From NCBI RefSeq assembly GCF_013911085.1, contig NZ_JACERN010000041.1, positions 1-64,000 on the forward strand: a DNA stretch of 64,000 bases, written 5' to 3'. Below are positions 28,179 through 37,518 of the stretch, in pieces (the first letter of the stretch is position 1; each line of letters begins with the position of its first letter). The translations under genes were made by a program, and so were the position numbers. Origin of the DNA: Aquitalea aquatica (lineage in GTDB: Bacteria; Pseudomonadota; Gammaproteobacteria; Burkholderiales; Chromobacteriaceae). Below the pieces are notes generated by a model. It made no database searches. It had not been told where the DNA came from and worked only from the letters and a program-made list of their open reading frames with translations.

Positions 28179-28742
28179 TCAGGCGCGCTTCTTGAATTCG
28201 CCGGTACGGCTGTCGATTTCGATCTTTTCGCCGGTGACGACGAAGGCCGGAACCTGTACTTCGAAAGTGGTGCCAACCAGACGAGCCGGCTTCAGAACCT
28301 TGCCCGAAGTGTCGCCACGTACGGCCGGCTCGGTGTATTCCACTTCGCGAACCACGGTGGTCGGCAGTTCTACGGAAATAGCCTTGCCATCGTAGAAGGT
28401 AACCTGGCAAACGTCTTCCATGCCGTCAACGATGTAGTTGAGTGCATCGCCCAGGTTGTCGGCTTCAACTTCGTACTGGTTGAATTCGCTGTCCATGAAG
28501 ACATACATCGGGTCAGCAAAGTAGGAGTAGGTGCAATCCTTGCGATCCAGAACCACGACGTCGAACTTGTCGTCAGCGCGGTAAACGGCTTCGGAGCCGG
28601 TGCCGGTCAGCAGGTTCTTCATCTTCATTTTCACAACGGATGCGTTGCGGCCGGATTTGCTGAATTCGGCTTTTTGCACGACCATCGGGTCGTTGCCTAC
28701 CATGAATACGTTGCCAGCGCGGAGTTCTTGTGCGGTTTTCAT
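28179..28742 (-). CDS. efp: Elongation factor P
   Basis: A 187-residue factor that rescues ribosomes stalled at polyproline. The tip of domain I reads [10 protein letters not shown], with Arg at position 32; this is the residue rhamnosylated by EarP, in contrast to the lysine used by EpmA-type organisms. The conserved C-terminal [17 protein letters not shown] is present. The modifying enzyme gene earP lies 57 bases upstream on the same strand, so substrate and modifier are made together. Confidence 0.97.
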   Translation of the reverse strand: MKTAQELRAGNVFMVGNDPMVVQKAEFSKSGRNASVVKMKMKNLLTGTGSEAVYRADDKFDVVVLDRKDCTYSYFADPMYVFMDSEFNQYEVEADNLGDALNYIVDGMEDVCQVTFYDGKAISVELPTTVVREVEYTEPAVRGDTSGKVLKPARLVGTTFEVQVPAFVVTGEKIEIDSRTGEFKKRA

Positions 28743-28773
28743 TGCTTGTAAAGTCCCAAACTCTTGATTGAAC

Positions 28774-28791
28774 TCGGAAATCGGTTTCCGA
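28774..28791. repeat. Inverted repeat in the earP-efp spacer
   Basis: TCGGAAA-TCGG-TTTCCGA, a perfect seven-base dyad with a four-base loop, 32 bases upstream of the efp ATG. It could be a leader stem or an operator; no T-run follows, so termination is unlikely. Confidence 0.45.
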
Positions 28792-28799
28792 AAAACGGG

Positions 28800-29957
28800 C
28801 TATTTTAGCCGGTTTTGTATGAATTGCACCAGCCGCATCCCCAAGTCTCCTTGCTTGAGCAACTTGTCCGGCCAATTGCGACTGTGCTGGTGCCATTGTG
28901 GCAGGCAGTTTTCCAGTTGCTGCCAGGCTGCCACCATGCCCTGGCCATGGTTCCAGGCATGGCTTGCCGCCTGCAGGGCACTGGCGGTTTCTGCGTCAAT
29001 ACCTCGACAGTAGTGTGACAAAAAGGCATCAAGCTTCACCATGTGGGCTGCATCTTCCTGGGGATAGATGTGCCAGATGAAGGGTCGACCAGCCCATTGT
29101 GCCCGCACAAAGCTATCTTCGCCGCGCACAAAGTTGATATCACACGACCACAGCGTCAGATCGTAACTGTCCTGATCGGTCATCGGCAGCACATGCACAG
29201 TCAAGGCCCCACGCGTGGCATGTTGCCCTGCCTGTAGCGGCTGTCCCAGTACGGCTTCGACATCAGCCAGCACCTTGCCCTCCGGCACCATGCAGTGCAC
29301 CGGCATCGGGCTGCCTGTCCAGTACTCCAGCAGCTCGCGTGCGGCCGGGTTTTCATAGGCAAACAGGCTGACACGCCATTCCTCCGGCTGCTTTTCCGGG
29401 ATGTCGAACATCTGCCAGAAGGCGCGTTGTGCCAGTTTGTCTTGTTGCCAGCGCTGACGGGTGGCGATCAGGCCGTCCTCACACAGCAGGCCGCCGGTGC
29501 TGTCGCTAAAGCCGGGAAAGAAAAAGTACTTGGTCAAGGGCAGGCGCGGGTGGGGCGAGGCCATGCCATGGCAGCCCTCCACCCAGTCTTCCGCCGACAG
29601 GTATTCCAGATTGATCCACACCGGCGCGGTGGCTGATGCGGCCATGGCCTGCTCAACGGCGTCTGGCAGACGGCAGCCAAAGGCTTCGATGACGACCTGC
29701 GCTGGCTGATAGCCGGCAAAGCCGTCGCCCTGACTCCAGCGGCGGATTTCGATGTCGTCCACCTGCTGTAGTGGGCTGGCCGGGTCCAGTAACGGGGCGA
29801 TGCGGGAAAAACTCGCCAGATCATCCACCCACAGCCGCACCGGGTGGCCAAAGTCGTGGGCCAGTCGGCGGGCCAGTCGCCAGGCCACACCGATATCACC
29901 GTAGTTGTCGATGACGGTACAGAAAATATCCCAGCTGAGGCGTGCGGTGTGTGGCAT
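28800..29957 (-). CDS. earP: EF-P arginine rhamnosyltransferase EarP
   Basis: A 385-residue GT-B glycosyltransferase (formerly DUF2331) that transfers rhamnose from dTDP-rhamnose to Arg32 of EF-P. The N-terminal acceptor-side motif FCTVIDNYGDIGVAWRLAR holds the aspartates shown to be essential in other EarPs, and the nucleotide-sugar side carries DINFVRGEDSFVRAQWAGRP with the conserved R, E and D. ATG 29957 is chosen; ATG 29990 in the same frame adds 11 residues and neither has a strong ribosome site. Gene order earP-efp is usual for the pair. Confidence 0.93.
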   Translation of the reverse strand: MPHTARLSWDIFCTVIDNYGDIGVAWRLARRLAHDFGHPVRLWVDDLASFSRIAPLLDPASPLQQVDDIEIRRWSQGDGFAGYQPAQVVIEAFGCRLPDAVEQAMAASATAPVWINLEYLSAEDWVEGCHGMASPHPRLPLTKYFFFPGFSDSTGGLLCEDGLIATRQRWQQDKLAQRAFWQMFDIPEKQPEEWRVSLFAYENPAARELLEYWTGSPMPVHCMVPEGKVLADVEAVLGQPLQAGQHATRGALTVHVLPMTDQDSYDLTLWSCDINFVRGEDSFVRAQWAGRPFIWHIYPQEDAAHMVKLDAFLSHYCRGIDAETASALQAASHAWNHGQGMVAAWQQLENCLPQWHQHSRNWPDKLLKQGDLGMRLVQFIQNRLK

Positions 29958-30122
29958 GGCGGCGTGATGAAATGAAGGCAGGCGCAGCATAGCACGGGCT
30001 GCTTTGCGCTGTGCTGGTGTGGCTGGCGGTCAGGCTGCGCGAACAACTTTGCTAACAACATGCGGGTAACACTATTTGATAAAACAGTTAAAATGAAAGC
30101 TGATGCCTACAAGAAGAGTGTC

Positions 30123-33100
30123 ATGAGCACAACTGATCAGAATTCTGGAAATCCCCCGTCGCTGGGCAAACCATCCCGTTGGCGGCGCTGGCTGGCCGGC
30201 CTGCTTGGCATCATCGTGCTGGCCTGGGGCTTTCTGGCGGGTATTGCACCGGGCATCGTACAAAGCCAGGCCAATAAATGGGCTGCCGGCATTGGTCGCC
30301 AGCTGAGCTTGGGTGAAGTCTCCATCAATCCGTGGAAAATGGCGGTGGAAATACACCGGCTGCAACTGGCCGAGGGTAAGGGTGAGCCGCTGTTCGCCGC
30401 CGACCGTGTCTATGTCAATTTCGATCCCACTGCGCTGCTGCTGGGGCGCTGGCAGCTGTCGGAATTCGCAGTGGACGCGCCCAAGCTGTGGGTCAAGCGT
30501 GACGGGCAAGGGCAGTGGAACTGGGCGCGCTTCATCAGCGATGCCAGCGGCCCGCCCCAGCCGAAAAAACAGGACAGCACCACACCAAAATTCCTGCTGC
30601 AGGCACTGGCCATCCGCAATGGCCAGATCATGGTCAATGACCAGATGGCAGGCAGTAACGAGCAGTTCAAGGTATCGCCGCTGAATCTGTCGCTGACGGA
30701 TATTTCCACCCTGCCAGAAGCCGGTGGCTATCGCCTGCATGCCGCCCTGGGGGATGGCACCCAGCTGGACTGGAAGGGCAGCCTGCAATTGCAGCCTTTG
30801 CAATCGACCGGCCAAGCCAGCATCCGCGGCTTTACCCTGGCCAGCGTGTGGGACTACATCAAGCCGCAGTTCAATATTGCCAAGCCGCAAGGCGAGCTGT
30901 CGGCCCAGGCCAGTTATCACTTCGATATGAGCGGCAAGCGCGCCCAGCTGCAGATCAGCCCCTTCAATGCCCAGCTCAAGGGCTTGTTGATGCAGGCGCC
31001 GGCCAGCCAGCACCATTTTTCCCTGCCCACCCTCAATGTCAGCGGCGGCAGCTTCGATCTGCAAGGCAGCCGCCTGGCTATCAAGCAAGTGGCGCTGGAA
31101 GGCGGTAGCCTGGATGCGATGCGCATGCAGAACGGTATGATCGACTGGATGCTGGCGCTGCCGCAAAAGTCAGCTGCAGCACCGGCCACGCCTGCACGCA
31201 AGGAGGCAGCGTCGCCATGGTCGATTGCGGTGGACGATATCAAGCTGGCCAACTGGCAATATCGGCTGACCGATGCCGGTTTTGCCACGCCCTTGCAGTT
31301 GTCGGCTCGTTTGCCGCTGTTGCATGCCCGTTTTGCGCTGGACCCCAAACAGGGCTTTAGCGTTGACCGGCTGGCGGCCGAGCTGGCTGACATCAAGCTA
31401 GGCAATGGCGAGCGGGAGGAGCAGATCACGCTGGCCAAGGCCACGCTGCAGCCTTCACGCATTGTGGAGCACGGCCTGCTGATCGAACCGGGCGCGCTGG
31501 ATTTGCAGGGCCTGGGCGTGGCCGTGGAGCGCAACAAACAGGGGCAGTTAAACCTGGCCCGGCTGTTTGCACGCGGCAAGGCCAATCCGCCCGCCAGCCA
31601 GCCAGCAAGTGCCGACAGCAAGAGCCAGCCGGGCTGGCAGTTGCATTACCCCGCGGTCAAGCTGACGGATGGCCAGTTGGGCTGGACCGACCAAACCCTG
31701 CCACGTCCGGTGACTGCCACGCTGCGCGCGCTGAACGCCACCTTGCAGCCTGATGCTGCCGGCCAGCTGGCGCTGGAACTGGCCGGTCAGCTGGAGTCCG
31801 GCCAGCTCAAGGCTGCGCTGCAGCTGGACCCGGCCACGGCCGCCGTCAAGGGCAAGGTAAATGCCCAGGCGCTGCCGCTGGCGCCGTTTGCACCGTATGG
31901 TTTGTCCGGTACGCCGCTGCGCATGAGTGGCGGCCAGCTGAATGCCCAGCTGGATGTGGAGTCCGCTAGCAAAGGCTGGAAAGTGGCGGGTACTGCCGGC
32001 ATCAGCAGCCTGGCCATCATGGAGCCGGGTGAGAAGCTGCCGCTGCTGGGCTGGCGCAATCTGCGGGTCAACGGTATCCGTGCGCAGAGCACCCAGGCCG
32101 TGCCGCTCAGCGTGGCGGTACAGGATGTGCAGCTGGAAGAGCTGTCTGCCCGACTGATTCTGGATGCTCAGCGCCAGCTCAACTGGCAGCGCATTTTTGC
32201 GGCCAAGGCGGCTGCCACGCCGAAAACCGCAGCGACCGCCAAGCCGTCAGCTGCCAGTAGCATTCCGCCGGTGGAAATCCGCAGCATTCATCTGAATCGC
32301 AGCAAGGTGCAGTTTGCCGACCAGAGTATGAAGCCGAACTTTGCCACCCAGATGCACCATCTGCGCGGCTCGATCCAGGGCTTGTCCACCCGCCCAGGGC
32401 GCACCGGCACCATCACCCTGGATGGCGATGTCGATCAGTATGGCGATGTACGGGTGCGCGGCGCGCTGGCACCGCTGGCGGTGACCGACAACACCGATGT
32501 CACCCTGTCTTTCCGCAATATTCCGCTGAACAACCTCAATCCCTATTCCACCAACTTTGCCGGCTGGCGTATCAATGACGGCCGGCTCACCGTCGACCTG
32601 CACTACCTGCTCGACCATCGTCAGATGAAGGGGCAGAACCGGGTGGTGATCAACACCATCCAGCTGGGCGACGAGGTGCCGGACTACAAGGGTACGCGCC
32701 TGCCACTGCGGCTGGCCGTGGCCTTGCTTGAAGACAGCGATGGCAAGATCGATCTGGACCTGCCGGTGGCCGGTAGCCTGGACGACCCGCAATTCAGCTA
32801 TGGCCAGATCGTGTGGAAAGCGCTGGTGAATGTGCTGACCAAGGTGGTGACTGCACCGTTCCGGGCCCTGGGGGCGCTGCTGGGCGGCGATGGCTTCGAC
32901 AATGTGTTCTTCATTCCGGGTGAGGCCAATGTGGCCCCGCCGGAGCGCGAGAAGCTGGAAAAGGTGGCTGCGGTAATGGCCAAGCGGCCCAAGATGCAGT
33001 TGCAGATTGCTGGCAGTTTTGATCCGGCGGTCGACAGCAAGGAACTGGCCCGTGCCCGTATCGACAGCGCCATCCTGCAGACAGCCGGGCGCAGCCTGTT

Positions 33101-33452
33101 GCCGGGCGAGCCGCTGCCGGTTCCGGATCTGGCCGACCCAAGCATGCTGGATGCCATCAAGACGGTGTACGCCAAGCGGCTGGGTCGCCTCAAACTGATG
33201 GGGCATACCCTCAATCCGGGTGGTCCGGCGGGCAGTGCACTGGCCAAGCTGTTGCGGGGTGAACTGGTTGCGGCCGAAAAAGTGGACGATGCAGCCTTGC
33301 AGACACTGGCGCGCCAACGAGCCGAAAATGCCCGCAAGGTGATGATGCGGATTGACAACACTTTGGCCGAGCGCATCACGCTGGGCGAACCGGCCAAAAC
33401 CCGCGCCGAACGGGACGGCATCGCCATTGGCATCAAGCTGGGCAGCAAGTAG
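30123..33452 (+). CDS. DUF748 (AsmA-like) envelope protein
   Basis: A protein of about 1109 residues with an N-terminal signal anchor (WLAGLLGIIVLAWGFLAGIA), then a long periplasmic beta-rich region of AsmA/TamB character (repeated IRNGQIMVNDQ, VKLTDGQLGWTDQ, IHLNRSKVQFADQSM blocks) and the DUF748 core (RINDGRLTVDLHYLLDHRQM, YKGTRLPLRLAVALLEDSDGKIDLDLPV). Proteins of this kind are thought to bridge lipids across the periplasm; that is family-level inference. Several in-frame ATGs exist (30060, 30093, 30123); 30123 has AGAAGAG close upstream. The C-terminus has an OmpA-like-looking helix region near FIPGEANVAPPEREKLEKV. A terminator follows. Confidence 0.85.
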   Translation: MSTTDQNSGNPPSLGKPSRWRRWLAGLLGIIVLAWGFLAGIAPGIVQSQANKWAAGIGRQLSLGEVSINPWKMAVEIHRLQLAEGKGEPLFAADRVYVNFDPTALLLGRWQLSEFAVDAPKLWVKRDGQGQWNWARFISDASGPPQPKKQDSTTPKFLLQALAIRNGQIMVNDQMAGSNEQFKVSPLNLSLTDISTLPEAGGYRLHAALGDGTQLDWKGSLQLQPLQSTGQASIRGFTLASVWDYIKPQFNIAKPQGELSAQASYHFDMSGKRAQLQISPFNAQLKGLLMQAPASQHHFSLPTLNVSGGSFDLQGSRLAIKQVALEGGSLDAMRMQNGMIDWMLALPQKSAAAPATPARKEAASPWSIAVDDIKLANWQYRLTDAGFATPLQLSARLPLLHARFALDPKQGFSVDRLAAELADIKLGNGEREEQITLAKATLQPSRIVEHGLLIEPGALDLQGLGVAVERNKQGQLNLARLFARGKANPPASQPASADSKSQPGWQLHYPAVKLTDGQLGWTDQTLPRPVTATLRALNATLQPDAAGQLALELAGQLESGQLKAALQLDPATAAVKGKVNAQALPLAPFAPYGLSGTPLRMSGGQLNAQLDVESASKGWKVAGTAGISSLAIMEPGEKLPLLGWRNLRVNGIRAQSTQAVPLSVAVQDVQLEELSARLILDAQRQLNWQRIFAAKAAATPKTAATAKPSAASSIPPVEIRSIHLNRSKVQFADQSMKPNFATQMHHLRGSIQGLSTRPGRTGTITLDGDVDQYGDVRVRGALAPLAVTDNTDVTLSFRNIPLNNLNPYSTNFAGWRINDGRLTVDLHYLLDHRQMKGQNRVVINTIQLGDEVPDYKGTRLPLRLAVALLEDSDGKIDLDLPVAGSLDDPQFSYGQIVWKALVNVLTKVVTAPFRALGALLGGDGFDNVFFIPGEANVAPPEREKLEKVAAVMAKRPKMQLQIAGSFDPAVDSKELARARIDSAILQTAGRSLLPGEPLPVPDLADPSMLDAIKTVYAKRLGRLKLMGHTLNPGGPAGSALAKLLRGELVAAEKVDDAALQTLARQRAENARKVMMRIDNTLAERITLGEPAKTRAERDGIAIGIKLGSK

Positions 33453-33480
33453 ACGGTAATTCGGCTTGATGTCCATCAAT

Positions 33481-33524
33481 AAACGGCGTAACTACATATG
33501 GTGTAGTACGCCGTTTTCTTTTGC
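33481..33524 (+). terminator. Intrinsic terminator after the DUF748 gene
   Basis: AAACGGCGTA-A-CTACA, loop TATGG, TGTAG-TACGCCGTTTT, then CTTTT. Long stem with one unpaired base. Confidence 0.85.
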
Positions 33525-33551
33525 CACATATTGTGAGTTTTGCGTAAGAAT

Positions 33552-33602
33552 GGGCAGCCGCCTCATCGGCACACCCGTGGGCGAAGGGGCGGCGTAATGC
33601 CC
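33552..33602 (+). promoter_or_regulatory. Structured leader candidate upstream of nrdJ
   Basis: Nested pairing GGGCA-GCCGCC (33552-33562) with GGCGGC (33588-33593), GTAA bulge, TGCCC (33598-33602), plus an inner CCC-GT-GGG. It lies about 80 bases before the nrdJ start. The cobalamin-riboswitch box (GCCAGGAGACC-like) is absent, so it is not a recognisable B12 riboswitch. Confidence 0.4.
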
Positions 33603-33683
33603 TGGCAGCGGTTAAACTGTCTAGTCGATGCGACTGCGGTAATCAGGACAATTCTCAAATAAATCAGGAATCGAGGGGCCGGA

Positions 33684-36551
33684 ATGAAGCGTGAAAACAG
33701 TGCGGTCATGCTGGAGCAGGATATCTCGCGTGAGGTATTGCTGGAAAAGTATGCCAAGGGCGATGAGCAGAGTGTCAGCGAAGTCAGACAACGGGTGGCG
33801 CGCGCACTGGCGGCGCTGGAGCAGGACCCGGCCCGCTTCGAGCCGCTGTTCTTCCAGGCGCTGGACAACGGCTTTATTCCCGGTGGCCGCATCAATTCCG
33901 CAGCCGGTACCGACCTGCGTGCCACGCTGATCAATTGCTTCGTGCAGCCGGTGGGTGATTCGGTATCCGAGCCCTCCAAAGGCAAGGTCGGCATCTACGA
34001 GGCGTTGTTGCAGGCGGCCGAAACCATGCGCCGTGGCGGTGGCGTCGGCTACAATTTTTCGCGTATCCGTCCCAAGGGCGCACGCGTCAAGGGCACCAAT
34101 AGCCGCGCCTCCGGCCCCGTGTCCTATATGCGGGTATTCGATCGCAGCTGCGAAACGGTGGAGTCGGCAGGTGCCCGCCGTGGTGCGCAAATGGGGGTGC
34201 TGGATGTCAGCCATCCTGATGTGGAGGACTTCATCCATGCCAAGGACAAGGGCGATCTGCGCAATTTCAATATTTCGGTAGGCGTCTCGGACGACTTCAT
34301 GCGCGCGGTGGAGGCCGGTGCCGAGTGGGAGTTGACCCACAGCGTGGAGCCCGCCACCGAAGCCTTCCCCGGCCACTACCAGCGCGCAGACGGTCTGTGG
34401 GTGTATCGCACCATTCCGGCACGCGAGCTGTGGCAGCAGATCATGGCGTCCACCTATGACCATGCCGAGCCGGGCGTGCTGTTCATGTCCAAGATCAATC
34501 AGGACAACAACCTGTCCTATTGCGAGGTGATCGAGTCCACCAACCCCTGCGGCGAACAGCCGCTGCCGGATTATGGTTGTTGCGATCTGGGTTCGGTGAA
34601 TCTGTGCAAATACGTGCGTCAGCCTTTTGGTGCGAAGCCCAGCTTTGATTTCAAGGCTTTCGACAGCGTAGTGCGCATGTCCATCCGCATGCTGGACAAT
34701 GTGCTGGACCTGACGGTGTGGCCGCTCAAGGAACAAGAGCGCGAAGCGCAGTCCAAGCGCCGTGTCGGCCTGGGTTTCACCGGCTTGGGCGATGCCTTGA
34801 TCATGCTGAAAATCCGCTACGACAGCGAAGAGGGCCGTCGCTTTGCTGCACGCATCTCGGAAACCATGCGCGATGCAGCCTACGATGCCTCGGTGGATCT
34901 GGCCATCGAGAAGGGCGCTTTCCCGCTGTTCGATGCCGAGCAGTACCTGGCTGAGCCGCATTGCGCCAGCCGTCTGCCGGAGTCCATCAAGGCCCGCATC
35001 CGCAAGCACGGCATCCGCAATTCCCACCTGCTGTCCATCGCTCCTACCGGCACCATTTCACTGGCCTTTGCCGACAATGCCAGCAATGGCATCGAGCCGC
35101 CGTTCTCCTGGTTCTATACCCGCAAAAAGCGCATGGCCGATGGCAGTACCCAGGAATACCTGGTGGAAGACCATGCCTATCGCGTATATCGCATGCAGGG
35201 TGGCGACACCCAGGCGCTGCCCGACTACTTTGTCTCGGCGCTGGAAATGAGCGCGCTGGACCATATGCGCATGGTGGCTGCGGTGGCCCCCTACATTGAC
35301 ACGGCAATCTCCAAAACGGTGAACGTACCCGCGGATTACCCGTTTGCCGATTTCGAAAGCCTGTATCTGGAAGCCTGGCGCAATGGCCTGAAAGGTATTA
35401 CCACTTACCGTCCCAACAGCGTGCTCGGTTCTGTATTGTCCATCGAACCGGCTAAGGAAAGCGCCAAGGAAGCCCCGCAAGATCTATCCGCCAGCCAGGA
35501 TGGTGATCCGGATCGCCGCATTACCCTGAACACCGCGCCCAGCCCGGCGCTGGCCAGCCTGAAATGGCCGAACCGGCCCAAGCTGAAAGAGGGCAACCCG
35601 TCCTGGACCTATATGGTGGAAGGCCCGGCTGGTGATTTTGCCGTGGTAGTGGGGCATGTGGAAAATGGCCGCATCACCCCATTTGAGTGCTGGGTGAATG
35701 CGACGGAAGAGCAGCGTGGCCTGGGCGCCATTGCCAAAACCCTGTCCATGGACATGCGCTGCCGCGATCACGCCTGGCTGTCGGCCAAGCTGGAGGCGCT
35801 GTCGCATACCAATGGCGACAAGCGCTATGCCTTCGAACTGGGCGAGCGCACCGTCTATGCCACCTCGGCGGCAGCGGCGCTGGGTCAGGTCGTGCGCCAT
35901 CGGGTGGAGCAGCTGGGGGCACTGACGGCCGAGCAGCACGAGCCAACCCCGGTGATGGATGCGCTGTTTGCCCGCAAGGAGCCCAAGTCCGGCACCGATG
36001 GCACCATGAGCTGGTCGGTGGATATAGCTAACCCGCAAACCGGTGACGACTTCGTGCTTTTCCTCAAGGAATTGGTCTTGCCCAATGGCCAGCGTCGTCC
36101 CTACTCGGTATGGCTGGCCGGCAATTACCCCCGCGAACTGGACGGTTTGTGCAAGATGCTGTCGCTGGATATGCGCGTGATTGATCCGGCCTGGATCGGC
36201 ATGAAGCTGCGCAAGCTGCTGAGCTATGCCGAGCCGCAGGGCGATTTCTTTGCCCGCATTCCCGGGATGGAAAAGTCACAAAGCTGGCCTTCCACCGTGG
36301 CCTACATGGCGCAGCTGATGATTCATCGTTATGCCATGCTGGGGGTGTTGACCCGCGATGGCGTACCGCTGGAGGAAATGGGGGTAATGGTGCCGGAGCA
36401 AAGCGATCTGTTCAGCCCAGAAACCACTGCCCAACCACTGCTCAAGCCGCTATCCGGCAAGCCCTGCCCCGAGTGCGGCAACCATGCGCTGATCAAAAAG
36501 GATGGCTGCGAGTTCTGCACCGCCTGCGGCCATGTGGGAGCTTGCGGCTGA
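33684..36551 (+). CDS. nrdJ: Adenosylcobalamin-dependent ribonucleoside-diphosphate reductase (class II)
   Basis: A 955-residue oxygen-tolerant ribonucleotide reductase that uses B12 to make the thiyl radical. The core has [13 protein letters not shown] (redox cysteine), the [22 protein letters not shown] active-site loop, and [21 protein letters not shown]. After residue 620 come two TSCPD-type repeats ([20 protein letters not shown], and [20 protein letters not shown]). A C-terminal cysteine cluster (CPECG, then [14 protein letters not shown]) probably shuttles reducing equivalents. Full length. No class I nrdAB is seen in the window, so its status as sole or auxiliary reductase is open. 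Confidence 0.95.
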   Translation: MKRENSAVMLEQDISREVLLEKYAKGDEQSVSEVRQRVARALAALEQDPARFEPLFFQALDNGFIPGGRINSAAGTDLRATLINCFVQPVGDSVSEPSKGKVGIYEALLQAAETMRRGGGVGYNFSRIRPKGARVKGTNSRASGPVSYMRVFDRSCETVESAGARRGAQMGVLDVSHPDVEDFIHAKDKGDLRNFNISVGVSDDFMRAVEAGAEWELTHSVEPATEAFPGHYQRADGLWVYRTIPARELWQQIMASTYDHAEPGVLFMSKINQDNNLSYCEVIESTNPCGEQPLPDYGCCDLGSVNLCKYVRQPFGAKPSFDFKAFDSVVRMSIRMLDNVLDLTVWPLKEQEREAQSKRRVGLGFTGLGDALIMLKIRYDSEEGRRFAARISETMRDAAYDASVDLAIEKGAFPLFDAEQYLAEPHCASRLPESIKARIRKHGIRNSHLLSIAPTGTISLAFADNASNGIEPPFSWFYTRKKRMADGSTQEYLVEDHAYRVYRMQGGDTQALPDYFVSALEMSALDHMRMVAAVAPYIDTAISKTVNVPADYPFADFESLYLEAWRNGLKGITTYRPNSVLGSVLSIEPAKESAKEAPQDLSASQDGDPDRRITLNTAPSPALASLKWPNRPKLKEGNPSWTYMVEGPAGDFAVVVGHVENGRITPFECWVNATEEQRGLGAIAKTLSMDMRCRDHAWLSAKLEALSHTNGDKRYAFELGERTVYATSAAAALGQVVRHRVEQLGALTAEQHEPTPVMDALFARKEPKSGTDGTMSWSVDIANPQTGDDFVLFLKELVLPNGQRRPYSVWLAGNYPRELDGLCKMLSLDMRVIDPAWIGMKLRKLLSYAEPQGDFFARIPGMEKSQSWPSTVAYMAQLMIHRYAMLGVLTRDGVPLEEMGVMVPEQSDLFSPETTAQPLLKPLSGKPCPECGNHALIKKDGCEFCTACGHVGACG

Positions 36552-36572
36552 GTCTTGCCGTAGTCTGATCAA

Positions 36573-36606
36573 GAAAACGCCGATCTGTTCAGGATCGGCG
36601 TTTTGC
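36573..36606 (+). terminator. Intrinsic terminator after nrdJ
   Basis: AAAACGCCGATC, loop CTGTTCAG-type, GATCGGCGTTTT. Stem of about ten GC-rich pairs with a T-run; A-run on the opposite side could also stop minus-strand transcripts from 36698. Confidence 0.9.
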
Positions 36607-36697
36607 TTTGTATCGTCCAGGTGAGGGGGGCTTATGCCATTCGGCAGGCTGCCAGCGTGGGGGTGTTCAATTAACAGGAAGGTGACATGACGCGTAC

Positions 36698-37324
36698 TCA
36701 GACCAGCTTGTTGGTGCGGGCAAAGTCAGTCAGATCCACCACATTGGAAATGCCCAGCTTTTCGAAGATATTCACCTTGTAGGTGCTGACCGTCTTGTTG
36801 CTGATGAACAGCCGATCGGCGATGTCCTTGTTGGACAGGCCCTGTGCCAGATGCTGCAGCACAGCCAGTTCACGGTCTGATAGCTTGTCGATGCGGCTGT
36901 CCAGCTGGCTTTCGCCATTGAGCTTGGCCCCGGACACCACATCGCGCGGGAAAAAGCTGTAGCCAGCCATGATGGCGTCCGAGGCGGACAAGATGGCGTT
37001 CAGGTCCTTGCTCTTGCTGACAAAACCATCGGCCCCGGCCTGCATCGAACGCGAGGCGTATACCATTTCGTCCTGAGCCGACAAGACCAGCAGCTTGATC
37101 GTCGGGTGCTGGCCCTTGATGCGCTTGATCAGTTCCAGACCGCTGATGCGCGGAATATTGAGGTCGATGATGATGAGATCAGCCTTGTGTTCCCTGACCA
37201 GTTCGATGACAGACTGGCCATTGTCAGTTTCCCCGATGATTGAATACCGCCCTGACTTCTCCAGCACCGAACGCACAGCCAGGCAAATGGCCGGATGATC
37301 ATCAACAATGATGACGCTTTTCAT
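36698..37324 (-). CDS. LuxR/NarL-type response regulator (BvgA/EvgA-like)
   Basis: A 208-residue two-domain regulator. Receiver domain (residues 3-120) has the acidic pair VDDHPAI, phosphoacceptor Asp54 in IIIDLNIPRISG and Lys in GFVSKSKDL. A GerE/LuxR HTH occupies about residues 145-205 (LSDRELAVLQHLAQGLSNKDIADRLFISNKTVSTYK). The pattern ADLIIIDLNIPRISGLELI and the FEKLGISNVVDLTDFA end resemble BvgA/EvgA/RocA. TGGAGA stands seven bases before the ATG. Divergent from a REC-EAL gene with a shared 194-base AT-rich region; no histidine kinase gene is adjacent. Confidence 0.92.
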   Translation of the reverse strand: MKSVIIVDDHPAICLAVRSVLEKSGRYSIIGETDNGQSVIELVREHKADLIIIDLNIPRISGLELIKRIKGQHPTIKLLVLSAQDEMVYASRSMQAGADGFVSKSKDLNAILSASDAIMAGYSFFPRDVVSGAKLNGESQLDSRIDKLSDRELAVLQHLAQGLSNKDIADRLFISNKTVSTYKVNIFEKLGISNVVDLTDFARTNKLV

Positions 37325-37392
37325 GACTAATCTCCAGAATGTATCAATTGAAGTAATATTTTTCTAGCATTCGACTGAAGGAGAGTAATTAT

Positions 37393-37419
37393 TTTTTCTT
37401 AAAAAAGTCATAAGAAAAA
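37393..37419. promoter_or_regulatory. Inverted repeat matching the BvgA heptad, in the divergent promoter
   Basis: TTTTTCTTA (37393-37401), nine bases, TAAGAAAAA (37411-37419): a perfect nine-base inverted repeat. Each arm contains TTTCTTA or its complement, which fits the published BvgA half-site TTTC(C/T)TA. Candidate operator for the regulator at 36698 acting on itself and on the EAL gene. Confidence 0.55.
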
Positions 37420-37460
37420 TCTAGTATTCAATCAGAAATTTCCCATCAGCAATCAGTATG

Positions 37461-37488
37461 TTGATAAGGATAATGTAACAATTATAAA
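37461..37488 (+). promoter_or_regulatory. Candidate promoter for the REC-EAL gene
   Basis: TTGATA (37461-37466), 16 bases, TATAAA (37483-37488). Transcription from about 37495 would leave a 24-base leader with AGGTGA six bases before the ATG at 37519. Confidence 0.5.
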
Positions 37489-37518
37489 AACCCAAGTATT
37501 GCGTTTCAGGTGATTTGA

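Noticed and set aside
33520-33540. CACATATTGTG upstream of nrdJ as an NrdR box
   Set aside because: Dyad is three bases too short for the NrdR consensus and is single, whereas NrdR boxes come in spaced pairs.
33552-33683. Cobalamin riboswitch before nrdJ
   Set aside because: The conserved B12-box and the other core motifs of that riboswitch are not found.
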